Shown here: positions 14,548 through 19,820 of the stretch, piece by piece
Position numbering within the stretch: the stretch's first letter is position 1
Layout: each line of letters opens with the position of its first letter
Origin: Lachnospiraceae bacterium
GTDB lineage: Bacteria; Bacillota; Clostridia; Lachnospirales; Lachnospiraceae
Length of the DNA: 19,820 nt
Reading direction: 5' to 3'
Assembly: GCA_017476305.1 (NCBI GenBank)
Contig: JAFVAA010000054.1
Coordinates: forward strand, 1 to 19,820
Program-made: the position numbers and the translations under genes
The notes under the pieces: model-generated
Seen by the model: only the letters and a program-made list of their open reading frames with translations
What the model was told of the DNA's origin: nothing
Database searches by the model: none

Positions 14548-14911
14548 TGTTCACTTCGGTCTGCCCGTTTTGTCCGTCTTGGCTGTGCTGTTCCTTTGGT
14601 TCTTCCTTTTTCGCCGTATCCGGCGCACCCTTATTCATCGCTTTGGAGAAATAACTTCCGTTGCGTTCCTGCTGTTTTAAGAAGTTCATAAGACGCATGT
14701 CATCGCCATCAACAAAATCCCTGCCGAGTACGGAACCGACCACACCGCCTATCGTGATAAGCCTGTGTGTCCTCGCCTTGCGTTCTTCTTCCTTTTTCTT
14801 TTTCTCCAACTGCCTGATCTGTGCCTCATACTCTTTTACTTTGGAAAGTGCCTGCTGCATGAGGACATCTTTATCGTGTATCCTTTCATCTAATGATCGC
14901 TTACTTGCCAT
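14540..14911 (-). CDS. DUF3847 family mobilization accessory protein, module 2
   Basis: Predicts 123 residues from the ATG at 14911 (AGGCAGG upstream; the in-frame ATG at 14938 lacks a site). Residues 1-50 are a coiled coil ending in a Lys/Glu run, then KARTHRLITIGGVVGSVLG, the family signature shared with the protein at 1432-1740, then a Gln/Glu/Lys-rich tail of about 40 residues absent from the first copy. It is downstream of xis and upstream of oriT and mobA on the same strand. A relaxosome role is inferred from position. Confidence 0.8.
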   Translation of the reverse strand: MASKRSLDERIHDKDVLMQQALSKVKEYEAQIRQLEKKKKEEERKARTHRLITIGGVVGSVLGRDFVDGDDMRLMNFLKQQERNGSYFSKAMNKGAPDTAKKEEPKEQHSQDGQNGQTEVNRE

Positions 14912-14966
14912 AATAATTACCTGCCTTTCTGATTTCATTTATCAAATGCAACAAAAATATTTTCCC

Positions 14967-15063
14967 TTTTATCCGTCATTTGAGCCGACTTTATTACAGA
15001 TAAGAAAAAAGAAATTTCCTTACAACATCTATGGATATTCACTTTCGGGAAAGACGGATAAAA
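14967..15063. repeat. Spaced 11-bp inverted repeat in the xis-DUF3847 gap
   Basis: TTTTATCCGTC (14967-14977) is the reverse complement of GACGGATAAAA (15053-15063). The 75 bases between hold no ORF. It could close a large stem in the leader of the DUF3847-mobA transcript or be a protein-binding pair. Confidence 0.3.
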
Positions 15064-15074
15064 AAAGAAAATGA

Positions 15075-15103
15075 TTGATAATAAGACCTGCCTGTGATAC
15101 AAT
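15075..15103 (+). promoter_or_regulatory. Sigma-A promoter of the predicted antisense RNA
   Basis: TTGATA (15075-15080), a 17-base spacer, then TACAAT (15098-15103): one mismatch from consensus in each box and ideal spacing. A start at G15110, seven bases downstream, would place the complementary element at the very 5' end of the RNA. No plus-strand coding region follows, only a terminator. Confidence 0.7.
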
Positions 15104-15107
15104 CTAT

Positions 15108-15134
15108 TTGCGTGTAGGTATATCACGACTCCGG
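15108..15134 (+). repeat. 27-bp perfect inverted repeat, left arm
   Basis: Exact reverse complement of 16238-16264. It coincides with the 5' end of the predicted small RNA. The match stops sharply at both ends (one base beyond on each side differs). Confidence 0.9.
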
Positions 15135-15176
15135 TCTGATTACCAATGGGAGTGGCTTTATCAGTCACTCCTTTTT
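15110..15176 (+). ncRNA. Predicted small antisense RNA targeting the integrase leader
   Basis: The unit is promoter 15075-15103, predicted start near 15110, and an intrinsic terminator ending near 15176, giving an RNA of about 67 nt with no ORF. The DNA at 15108-15134 is the exact reverse complement of 16238-16264, in the leader of the integrase gene, so the first 25 nt of the RNA can pair perfectly with that mRNA. The RNA is also fully antisense to the xis-mob transcript. A role in restraining integrase expression is inference, similar in principle to antisense control of IS10 transposase. Transcription and size are unproven. Confidence 0.6.
15149..15176 (+). terminator. Rho-independent terminator of the predicted small RNA
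   Basis: GGAGTGGC (15149-15156) pairs with GTCACTCC (15164-15171), one wobble pair, loop TTTATCA, followed by TTTTT (15172-15176). It works only for plus-strand transcription, although all annotated genes here are on the minus strand, which is what first suggested a hidden plus-strand transcript. Confidence 0.7.
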
Positions 15177-15397
15177 CATTCCCTGTCGATTGTCTTTACT
15201 TCGGAACGGTTGCGGAGATTCCTGCCCTCATTAAGTGCAACGAATCTCTCCAGTGCGTCCCTGCGGACAACAATCTTGCGCCCGATACGCAGTACGGGAA
15301 GCTTGTGCCACTCTATGAGCTGGCGCATGGTGTTCCTTCCGATACCCGTATATGCCGAAGCCTCGTCAATCGACATACTGAATTTGTTTTCCGTCAT
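15176..15397 (-). CDS. xis: Excisionase (Xis), helix-turn-helix/MerR-like family
   Basis: Predicts 73 residues from the ATG at 15397 with GGAGGAG 6 bases upstream. The compact winged-helix sequence MSIDEASAYTGIGRNTMRQL, then LPVLRIGRKIVVRRDALERFV, is the standard excisionase domain found with tyrosine integrases of Tn916-like and related elements. Such proteins bend DNA near the attachment sites and favour excision. It has its own strong minus-strand promoter at 15447-15474 and is probably co-transcribed with DUF3847 and mobA, which would link excision to transfer. The stop codon overlaps the terminator of the small RNA on the other strand. Confidence 0.85.
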   Translation of the reverse strand: MTENKFSMSIDEASAYTGIGRNTMRQLIEWHKLPVLRIGRKIVVRRDALERFVALNEGRNLRNRSEVKTIDRE

Positions 15398-15419
15398 GAT
15401 CAACTCCTCCTTTCTTGAA

Positions 15420-15434
15420 ATTGCAAAATGCAAT
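15420..15434. promoter_or_regulatory. Operator copy 1 (ATTGCA-N3-TGCAAT), xis side
   Basis: ATTGCA AAA TGCAAT, a dyad with the same arms and 3-base gap as 15505-15519. It lies between the xis promoter and the xis start. Half-sites ATTGCA (15442-15447) and TGCAAT (15481-15486) lie between the two full copies. Likely bound by the XRE regulator encoded next door. Confidence 0.6.
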
Positions 15435-15446
15435 TCTGATAATTGC

Positions 15447-15474
15447 ATTATATCATGCTGTTTTTTGTTGTCAA
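15447..15474 (-). promoter_or_regulatory. Promoter of xis-mob operon
   Basis: On the minus strand TTGACA (15474-15469), 16 bases, TATAAT (15452-15447): both boxes match consensus. The -10 box touches the half-site ATTGCA at 15442-15447, so repression by the XRE protein would be easy. Confidence 0.75.
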
Positions 15475-15504
15475 GTGTTTTGCAATATTTTTAATTTATA
15501 TTAA

Positions 15505-15519
15505 ATTGCATATTGCAAT
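15505..15519. promoter_or_regulatory. Operator copy 2 (ATTGCA-N3-TGCAAT), xre-int side
   Basis: ATTGCA TAT TGCAAT. It overlaps the -35 box (15513-15518) of the xre-int promoter, the classic position for autorepression. Same arms and gap as the copy at 15420-15434. Confidence 0.6.
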
Positions 15520-15541
15520 ACTCGTAAAAGAGTGTTATAAT
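15513..15541 (+). promoter_or_regulatory. Promoter of xre-int transcript
   Basis: TTGCAA (15513-15518), a 17-base spacer, TATAAT (15536-15541). The XRE start codon lies 45 bases downstream. The -35 box is inside operator copy 2. Confidence 0.72.
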
Positions 15542-15586
15542 ATAGACAGTTCAGAAATGATGGATACCAAAAGGAGAGGATACAGT

Positions 15587-16228
15587 ATGGACGAAATGGA
15601 ACTGCGCAAGACCATCGGCAAGAGGGCTTTGCAGAGAAGAAAAGAATTGAACCTTTCACAGAAATACATTGCGGAGAAACTCGGAGTGAATACATCAACC
15701 GTTCTCCGTTATGAGAAAGGGACAAGCGACAATACAAAGTTCTATATACTGGAAGGACTGTCAAATGCACTTGATGTTTCGGTGGACTGGCTGAAAGGCG
15801 AAACGGACGATATGCACACGCAGAATTCCGATACGCAGGAGTTACAGATCAATGACATGATCGGAGTGATCCTTAGAAATTTCCCGAAGGATATGGAAAA
15901 GGACGATGAAGAATTCTGCAAGAACATACTTTTGCTGTTCCTGAAAGAGTATAATGATTTCATGGGGAATTTTGCCCATGCAGTAAAATACTATTCTGCG
16001 GAGGCTGACAATTCATCGGTCGTGGGAGCTATCAACGGGATAATGCCAAATGAAAACATGACAAATGATGATTTCAACCGGATGTGCTATATACAGGATA
16101 TTACACCAATGATAAATGAACTGAACAATACCGCCGATATGTTAAAGGAATATGACAGGAACCCGAAGGAAATGCAGGCGGAAATGAGAAGCTATCTCGG
16201 ATGGTTCAAAGGGAGGAAGGACGAATAA
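15587..16228 (+). CDS. XRE-family (Cro/CI-type) transcriptional regulator of the element
   Basis: Predicts 213 residues from the ATG at 15587, preceded by AGGAGAGGA. Residues 5-65 are a helix-turn-helix of the XRE type (LNLSQKYIAEKLGVNTSTVLRYEKG, shown in part), followed by VSVDWLKGE, typical of this family. The C-terminal 130 residues are an acidic helical domain I do not recognise; it lacks the Ser-Lys protease pair of LexA/CI, so induction by RecA-type cleavage is not expected. It sits between divergent promoters with matching operators and upstream of int, as expected for a repressor of excision and transfer that also regulates itself. Confidence 0.85.
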   Translation: MDEMELRKTIGKRALQRRKELNLSQKYIAEKLGVNTSTVLRYEKGTSDNTKFYILEGLSNALDVSVDWLKGETDDMHTQNSDTQELQINDMIGVILRNFPKDMEKDDEEFCKNILLLFLKEYNDFMGNFAHAVKYYSAEADNSSVVGAINGIMPNENMTNDDFNRMCYIQDITPMINELNNTADMLKEYDRNPKEMQAEMRSYLGWFKGRKDE

Positions 16229-16230
16229 AA

Positions 16231-16291
16231 ACAATAGCCGGAGTCGTGATATACCTACACGCAATAGAGCATATCTTACGATTCCGATTGT
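16231..16291 (+). promoter_or_regulatory. Integrase leader hairpin carrying the antisense target
   Basis: In the 92-base gap between xre and int, ACAAT plus CGGAGTCGT (16231-16235, 16239-16247) can pair with ACGATTCCG plus ATTGT (16278-16286, 16287-16291), with one wobble pair and a 3-base bulge, leaving a 30-base loop. The right arm of the 27-bp repeat (16238-16264) forms part of the 5' stem and half the loop. No T-run follows, so it is not a terminator. The loop would expose the antisense target for pairing. Confidence 0.5.
16238..16264 (+). repeat. 27-bp perfect inverted repeat, right arm
   Basis: Exact reverse complement of 15108-15134. It lies 57 bases before the integrase start codon in the xre-int transcript. 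Confidence 0.9.
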
Positions 16292-16320
16292 CAAAATAAA
16301 ATATGGAAGGAGACTTATCT

Positions 16321-17619
16321 ATGGCAAAAGGATCAGTAAGAAAAAAAGGAAAGAAGTGGTACTATCGTTACTATGTAGAGGACGCAAGCGGAAACCGTAT
16401 TCAGAAAGAATGTGTCGGTACGGAAAGCAAGGCGGAAACGGAAAAGTTACTTCGGGAAGCGATCAGGGACTTTGAGGAAAAACAGTTCGTGGCAAAGACG
16501 AATTCCATTACACTCGGAGACCTGCTTGATATGTGGGCAGAGGAGGATTTGAAGATCGGCACACTCTCTAATGGCACAGTCGATACTTATCTTCATGCAA
16601 TCAGAAAAATCAAGGAACATCCGATCGCTGACAGAAAGTTAAAGACAGTGACCGCCGAACATCTGCAGCAGTATATGGATCTGCTCATATTTGGCGGGAA
16701 AGATCCCAACGGAACAGAATACAGAGGATTCTCAAAGGATTATGTCCGTTCGTTCTCGGCAGTCCTCAACAAGAGTTTCAAGTTTGCGGTATTTCCCAAA
16801 ACACTTATCACATTCAATCCCATGCAGTATGTTGTAATGCACAATAAAACGGAAGATGTTGACATATTTGCTGCGGAAGGTGATGAAGAAGAAAAGGTAT
16901 CCGCAATCACTCACGAACAGTTTTTATCTCTGGTCAGTTTCTTGGAGAAGAAAGAAAACCCTGCAGTACTTCCGATACAGATCGCATACTATGCGGGACT
17001 TCGTATCGGTGAGGCGTGCGCTCTTACATGGAATGACATCAATCTCAACGAACAGTATCTGACGGTGCGGAGAAGTGAAAGACGGAATTCAGCCCGTAAG
17101 AAAGTAGAGATTGGCACTACCAAACGGAAGAAAATACGGACAGTTGATTTTGGAGATACCCTCACCGCCATTCTGAAAAAGGCAAGAAAGGAACAGCTAA
17201 AAAACAGAATGAAATACGGAGAACTTGGATACAACAACTACTACAAGGAAGTGGTTGAGAAAAACCGTACCCACTATGAGCTGTATGCCCTGCCCTGTTC
17301 GGAAGATGTACCTGAAGATTACCACGAAATTGACCTAATCTGCACAAAGCATGACGGCTCCTATGAATCCACAGAACAGGTTGCCTCAATGTGCCGTAGT
17401 GCCGCAAAGAAAGTTGAGGGACTTGCCGGATTTCATTTTCACTGTTTAAGACATTCCTATACCACCAATCTGATCGCAAACGGTGCGTCACCAAAGGATG
17501 TGCAGGAACTTCTCGGACATTCCGATGTAAGTACCACAATGAATGTATATGTCCACTCCAACAGAGAGGCAAAGCGTTCATCAGCAAGACTGCTTGACAA
17601 AGTGGCAGGCAATGATTAA
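16321..17619 (+). CDS. int: Tyrosine site-specific integrase
   Basis: Predicts 432 residues from the ATG at 16321 (GGAAGGAG 8 bases upstream; an ATG at 16303 precedes that site). The N-terminal AP2-like arm-binding domain spans about 1-58 (KGSVRKKGKKWYYRYYV), the SAM-like core-binding domain about 62-175, and the catalytic domain about 195-425. Catalytic residues visible are Arg228 (YAGLRIGE), His374 and Arg377 (HCLRH), His400 (LLGHSD) and Tyr410 (MNVYVHS). The enzyme would integrate and, with Xis, excise the element at the repeats at 4621 and 17671. It is read from the xre promoter through a structured leader with a perfect antisense target. Confidence 0.95.
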   Translation: MAKGSVRKKGKKWYYRYYVEDASGNRIQKECVGTESKAETEKLLREAIRDFEEKQFVAKTNSITLGDLLDMWAEEDLKIGTLSNGTVDTYLHAIRKIKEHPIADRKLKTVTAEHLQQYMDLLIFGGKDPNGTEYRGFSKDYVRSFSAVLNKSFKFAVFPKTLITFNPMQYVVMHNKTEDVDIFAAEGDEEEKVSAITHEQFLSLVSFLEKKENPAVLPIQIAYYAGLRIGEACALTWNDINLNEQYLTVRRSERRNSARKKVEIGTTKRKKIRTVDFGDTLTAILKKARKEQLKNRMKYGELGYNNYYKEVVEKNRTHYELYALPCSEDVPEDYHEIDLICTKHDGSYESTEQVASMCRSAAKKVEGLAGFHFHCLRHSYTTNLIANGASPKDVQELLGHSDVSTTMNVYVHSNREAKRSSARLLDKVAGND

Positions 17620-17642
17620 AGTAACTACCAGCAAATGAAATG

Positions 17643-17688
17643 TCCCTTGTTTCCCTTATAGGATATTCATAAGGGAAAAAACAAGGGA
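17643..17688. repeat. Bulged 17-bp inverted repeat including the right att copy
   Basis: TCCCTTGTTT plus CCCTTAT (17643-17659) pairs with ATAAGGG and AAACAAGGGA (17669-17675, 17679-17688) around a 9-base loop, leaving a 3-A bulge. The right arm is largely the 20-bp attachment repeat. It may end integrase transcription or present inverted core sites to the integrase. The left attachment copy has no such partner. Confidence 0.55.
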
Positions 17689-17690
17689 AA
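17671..17690. repeat. attR: Right 20-bp direct repeat (putative attR core)
   Basis: Identical to 4621-4640, located 51 bases after the integrase stop codon, the usual place for an attachment site of a tyrosine-integrase element. Confidence 0.68.
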
Positions 17691-17759
17691 ACGGATATAA
17701 TTTTGATGTAATGTGTTTGGAAAGTGTTGTAAATAAAGGAAAGTTGGATGGGAGTATCT

Positions 17760-17817
17760 ACAAATCCCGATTTGTAAAATCATTATAAAGGTATATCGGT
17801 ATATCCACAACCGATAT
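17760..17817. repeat. Two short hairpins right of the element
   Basis: ACAAATC/GATTTGT (17760-17775) and ATATCGGT/ACCGATAT (17793-17800 with 17810-17817) lie between the right attachment repeat and the orphan ORF. No clear role; the second could weakly terminate the minus-strand ORF. Confidence 0.4.
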
Positions 17818-17823
17818 TTATAC

Positions 17824-18090
17824 TTACCCCTGCCATTTGTCTGAATGTATCAGAAACCTGATAAACGGATACATTCTATCATAATCAAGGCTTTTCCAGT
17901 CCTCAGTATCGTAGAGCAGGTATAAGAGCCTGCAAAAGAAGTCTCGGCTGATATGTTTCTGTTGTATCAGTCGGCACATTAGGCGGTACTGTGCTTTTGA
18001 AATTTTATCTGCTCCTTTCTGTGGTAGTTGATTTGTGGCAACAAAAAGCCTTTTATCGTCTTGCTTAGGACGGTTACGAAACACACCCAT
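17824..18090 (-). CDS. Hypothetical small protein, possibly a truncated gene
   Basis: Predicts 88 residues from the ATG at 18090, basic and aromatic-rich (LMCRLIQQKHISRDFFCRLL; DWKSLDYDRMYPFIRFLI). I do not recognise the family. There is no ribosome site before the ATG, and the frame stays open for ten more codons upstream, so it may be the 3' part of a longer gene cut by rearrangement. It lies just outside the right end of the integrated element and is divergent from the RiPP promoter. Confidence 0.4.
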   Translation of the reverse strand: MGVFRNRPKQDDKRLFVATNQLPQKGADKISKAQYRLMCRLIQQKHISRDFFCRLLYLLYDTEDWKSLDYDRMYPFIRFLIHSDKWQG

Positions 18091-18328
18091 ATAGAGGGGT
18101 TCGTAACAAAAGATTGTTTTTCAATGAAATAGGGTAGTTGGTCGGAAAAATATATAGATTTGGGGTCTATACTGGCGTTTTCTCTGACACAGTATTTGAC
18201 ACAGTTGTAAAGATTTCTAATAAGGGTAGGTTACTTTTTTGTGCGTACTTGTGAGAGGATGCGAATGAACTATAATGGAATTACAGAGTGACAAGCTGCT
18301 CTGAATAAACAGATGGAGGTACATGAAA
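18091..18328. other. Gene-free upstream region of the RiPP operon
   Basis: No ORF is seen. A direct repeat TGACACAGT occurs at about 18184-18204 in two copies 12 bases apart, and the RiPP promoter lies near the right side. Confidence 0.45.
18249..18276 (+). promoter_or_regulatory. Promoter of the ACGX RiPP operon
   Basis: TTGTGA (18249-18254), a 16-base spacer and a perfect TATAAT (18271-18276), about 50 bases before the precursor start codon. Confidence 0.6.
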
Positions 18329-18466
18329 ATGGCATTGGCAAATCTTGCAGGATGGAACGAGAACATAACTGCGGCTGCATGTGGAACTGCATGCGGAGCA
18401 GGTGACGACAACACCGAAGAGAAGCCCGCTGCATGCGGAAGTGCGTGTGGAGCAGGTGACAAATAA
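18329..18466 (+). CDS. ACGX-repeat RiPP precursor peptide
   Basis: Predicts 45 residues from the ATG at 18329, nine bases after GGAGG; an ATG at 18323 (47 residues) is only three bases from that site. A short leader (MALANLAGWNENITA) precedes two core repeats, ACGTACGAGD and ACGSACGAGD, separated by a 7-8 residue acidic spacer (DNTEEKPA). The two coding repeats are 33 bases each at 18374-18406 and 18428-18460. This matches the ACGX-repeat peptides annotated as substrates of a dedicated radical SAM/SPASM maturase, which is encoded next. The four Cys are probable sites of thioether-type crosslinks. No double-Gly cleavage site is present. Confidence 0.85.
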   Translation: MALANLAGWNENITAAACGTACGAGDDNTEEKPAACGSACGAGDK

Positions 18467-18626
18467 GCAGCACGTCCATTGAAGCAGCTACTGTGTAGAT
18501 AAGTGTTTTCCGTTTGGTTGTATCATTCGGCAGGCACTTATTTACGCAAGTGGCGATAAGAATGTTTTGAAAGAATATCAGCAGTAAATTGTTGTTTTGA
18601 ATAAAGGTAAATGGGAGGATTTGGAG
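18467..18626 (+). other. Leader between precursor and maturase genes
   Basis: 160 bases without an ORF. ATAAGTG and CACTTAT (around 18500 and 18535) could form a 7-bp stem with a loop of about 28 bases and no T-run. This may lower readthrough so that precursor is made in excess over enzyme, a common arrangement in RiPP operons; the evidence is weak. Confidence 0.35.
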
Positions 18627-19709
18627 ATGGCGGCAAAAAAGCCTTATTTTTCTTTCCAATGGCATATTACGGATGAGTGCGATCAAAGGTGTAAGCATTG
18701 CTATATTTTCTCTGCGGATAACTGTAAAAAACTGGAGTCCATGGATTGGAAACAAATGCAGGATACCTTTTATAATTGTCTTGATTTTTGCGAGATGTAT
18801 GGGCGTACTCCGTATTTTTACATTACGGGCGGGGATCCGATTCTGCATCCGGATTTTTGGAGGCTGCTAGAGCTGCTCCATGAATCAGACATAAAATTTA
18901 CGATTCTGGGCAATCCCTTTCATCTCAATGAGCAGGTATGCAGGGAACTGAAGCGGTATGGATGTGAGAAATACCAACTGTCGTTGGATGGTTTGAAAAA
19001 TACCCACGATTGGTTTCGAAAGCCGGGCTCTTATGATTGTACCCTTGACAAAATCAAATGTATCAACCGTGCGGGAATACGCAGTGTAATCATGACAACG
19101 GTGTCTGCTGCCAACAGGATGGAAGTACCGGGAATCATCGATGAGGTAGTAGCCGCGGGTGCAAATGTGTTTGCATTCTCAAGATATGTTCCCAGTGGCG
19201 GAGAACTGGATGACAGTATGACTGCACAGGAATATAGAGAATTGTTGACCGTCTGCGATAAGAAGTTCAAAGAATATGAAGCCGAGGGATGCGGCACCTA
19301 TTTTAACAAAAAAGATCATCTCTGGACACTATATGAATATGAGACAGGTACGTTCAAAATTCCCAAGACCGCTGAACAAGGAATGATTTACGGCGGCTGT
19401 AACTGCGGCAACTGCCACTTGACAATCCTGCCTTCCGGAGACATTTTCGCCTGTCGCAGAGTTGCTGAGAGCAAGGTGGGAAATGTGTTCGAGGACCGGA
19501 TTGCAGATGTCTGGATCACCAGTATGGAAGCCTATAGATCATATGAGAAATTCAGCAAATGCTCCCGGTGCAGGCTACTTGCCTGGTGCCGGGGCTGCCC
19601 TGCGGTCGCAAAAGGAACCTATGGAGCGTTCTATGCCGACGATCCACACTGTTGGCTCGCTACAAGTCCGTGCAAGGATGAACTGACAATCACTCCTACC
19701 GGGCGCTAG
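18627..19709 (+). CDS. Radical SAM/SPASM maturase, ACGX system
   Basis: Predicts 360 residues from the ATG at 18627 (GGGAGGA 8 bases upstream; an earlier in-frame ATG at 18597 lacks a site). The radical SAM cluster motif is Cys18-X3-Cys22-X2-Cys25 (CDQRCKHC), followed by YITGGDP for SAM binding. The C-terminal SPASM domain (about 255-350) has Cys258/260/263, Cys276 (SGDIFAC), the CSRCRLLAWCRGC group (312-324) and Cys342/349, enough for two auxiliary iron-sulfur clusters. It would install crosslinks on the Cys repeats of the peptide encoded upstream. The last residues (KDELTITPTGR) lie in one arm of a 17-bp inverted repeat and may not be ancestral. Confidence 0.9.
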   Translation: MAAKKPYFSFQWHITDECDQRCKHCYIFSADNCKKLESMDWKQMQDTFYNCLDFCEMYGRTPYFYITGGDPILHPDFWRLLELLHESDIKFTILGNPFHLNEQVCRELKRYGCEKYQLSLDGLKNTHDWFRKPGSYDCTLDKIKCINRAGIRSVIMTTVSAANRMEVPGIIDEVVAAGANVFAFSRYVPSGGELDDSMTAQEYRELLTVCDKKFKEYEAEGCGTYFNKKDHLWTLYEYETGTFKIPKTAEQGMIYGGCNCGNCHLTILPSGDIFACRRVAESKVGNVFEDRIADVWITSMEAYRSYEKFSKCSRCRLLAWCRGCPAVAKGTYGAFYADDPHCWLATSPCKDELTITPTGR

Positions 19710-19736
19710 CGCACAAGGGGGAGTGATTGTCAGTTC
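19680..19736. terminator. 17-bp inverted repeat across the end of the maturase gene
   Basis: GAACTGACAATCACTCC (19680-19696) is the reverse complement of 19720-19736, with a 23-base loop that contains the stop codon. It probably acts as a terminator, though no T-run follows. The arm inside the coding sequence is unusual. Confidence 0.5.
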
Positions 19737-19765
19737 AGACTTATACGGCGCCAGCCGTCAAGCGA

Positions 19766-19820
19766 GAAATGCGAAGCATTTCGAGCGTGGCACGGACAGG
19801 AATGGAGAGTGGCACGGACA
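19766..19820. repeat. Hairpin and short direct repeat at the window edge
   Basis: GAAATGC-GAA-GCATTTC (19766-19782) forms a tight hairpin. GTGGCACGGACA occurs at 19787-19798 and again at 19809-19820, a 22-base period cut off by the window end. It may be the start of a longer repeat. Confidence 0.4.

Larger units (their letters stand above)
4621..17690. mobile_element. About 13.1-kb integrative and mobilizable element
   Basis: An exact 20-bp direct repeat at 4621-4640 and 17671-17690 encloses a tyrosine integrase (its stop is 51 bases from the right repeat), Xis, a phage-type regulator, a MobQ relaxase with its own oriT, and cargo. This is the standard layout of an element integrated by a tyrosine recombinase. 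It lacks conjugation pore genes and so would depend on a helper. The exact crossover within the repeats cannot be read from one sequence. Confidence 0.72.

Overview
The window looks like accessory DNA from a low-to-mid GC anaerobic Firmicute, probably Clostridia/Lachnospiraceae. The basis is the gene families (DUF3847, MobA/MobL relaxases, TnpW, DUF6061, DUF6040, a radical SAM/ACGX RiPP pair), strong AGGAGG-type ribosome binding sites and TTGACA/TATAAT promoters. No rRNA, tRNA, CRISPR array or insertion-sequence transposase was seen.

Layout. (1) 1-1110: the tail of an unknown gene, a FlxA-like coiled-coil protein, an unknown acidic protein and a terminator. (2) 1150-3855: a mobilization module with an RSF1010-type oriT, an intrinsic terminator in the mob leader, DUF3847, a MobQ-type relaxase and TnpW. 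The recombinase expected after TnpW is absent; a convergent metallo-beta-lactamase-fold gene (3861-4442) begins there instead. (3) 4621-17690: a second, apparently complete integrative mobilizable element of about 13 kb, bounded by an exact 20-bp direct repeat. Its cargo is DUF6061, a small ORF, VanZ, an ECF sigma factor, a VanY-like D,D-carboxypeptidase, a membrane protein and a permease-ATPase-permease ABC exporter. Its mobility genes are on the minus strand (DUF6040, a nested coiled-coil gene, MobA, oriT, DUF3847, Xis) and the plus strand (XRE regulator, tyrosine integrase). (4) 17824-18090: an orphan small ORF. (5) 18249-19709: a promoter, an ACGX-repeat RiPP precursor and its radical SAM/SPASM maturase.

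How it fits together. The cargo looks like a cell-envelope stress or resistance cassette. A 28-nt composite motif with identical spacing lies upstream of both the sigma gene and the vanY operon, suggesting an autoregulated ECF regulon. Element control appears to centre on 15.07-16.32 kb. Divergent promoters drive xis (minus) and xre-int (plus), and each carries a copy of ATTGCA-N3-TGCAAT, likely XRE operators.

The most interesting prediction is a short plus-strand RNA of about 67 nt (15110-15176). It has a near-consensus promoter and an intrinsic terminator. Its first 25 nt are perfectly complementary to the leader of the integrase gene, where the target sits mostly in the loop of a potential hairpin. 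The same target sequence is also present in the oppositely transcribed xis-mob RNA. This suggests an antisense RNA switch controlling integrase, with the xis-mob transcript as competitor. All functional statements are inferred from sequence alone.
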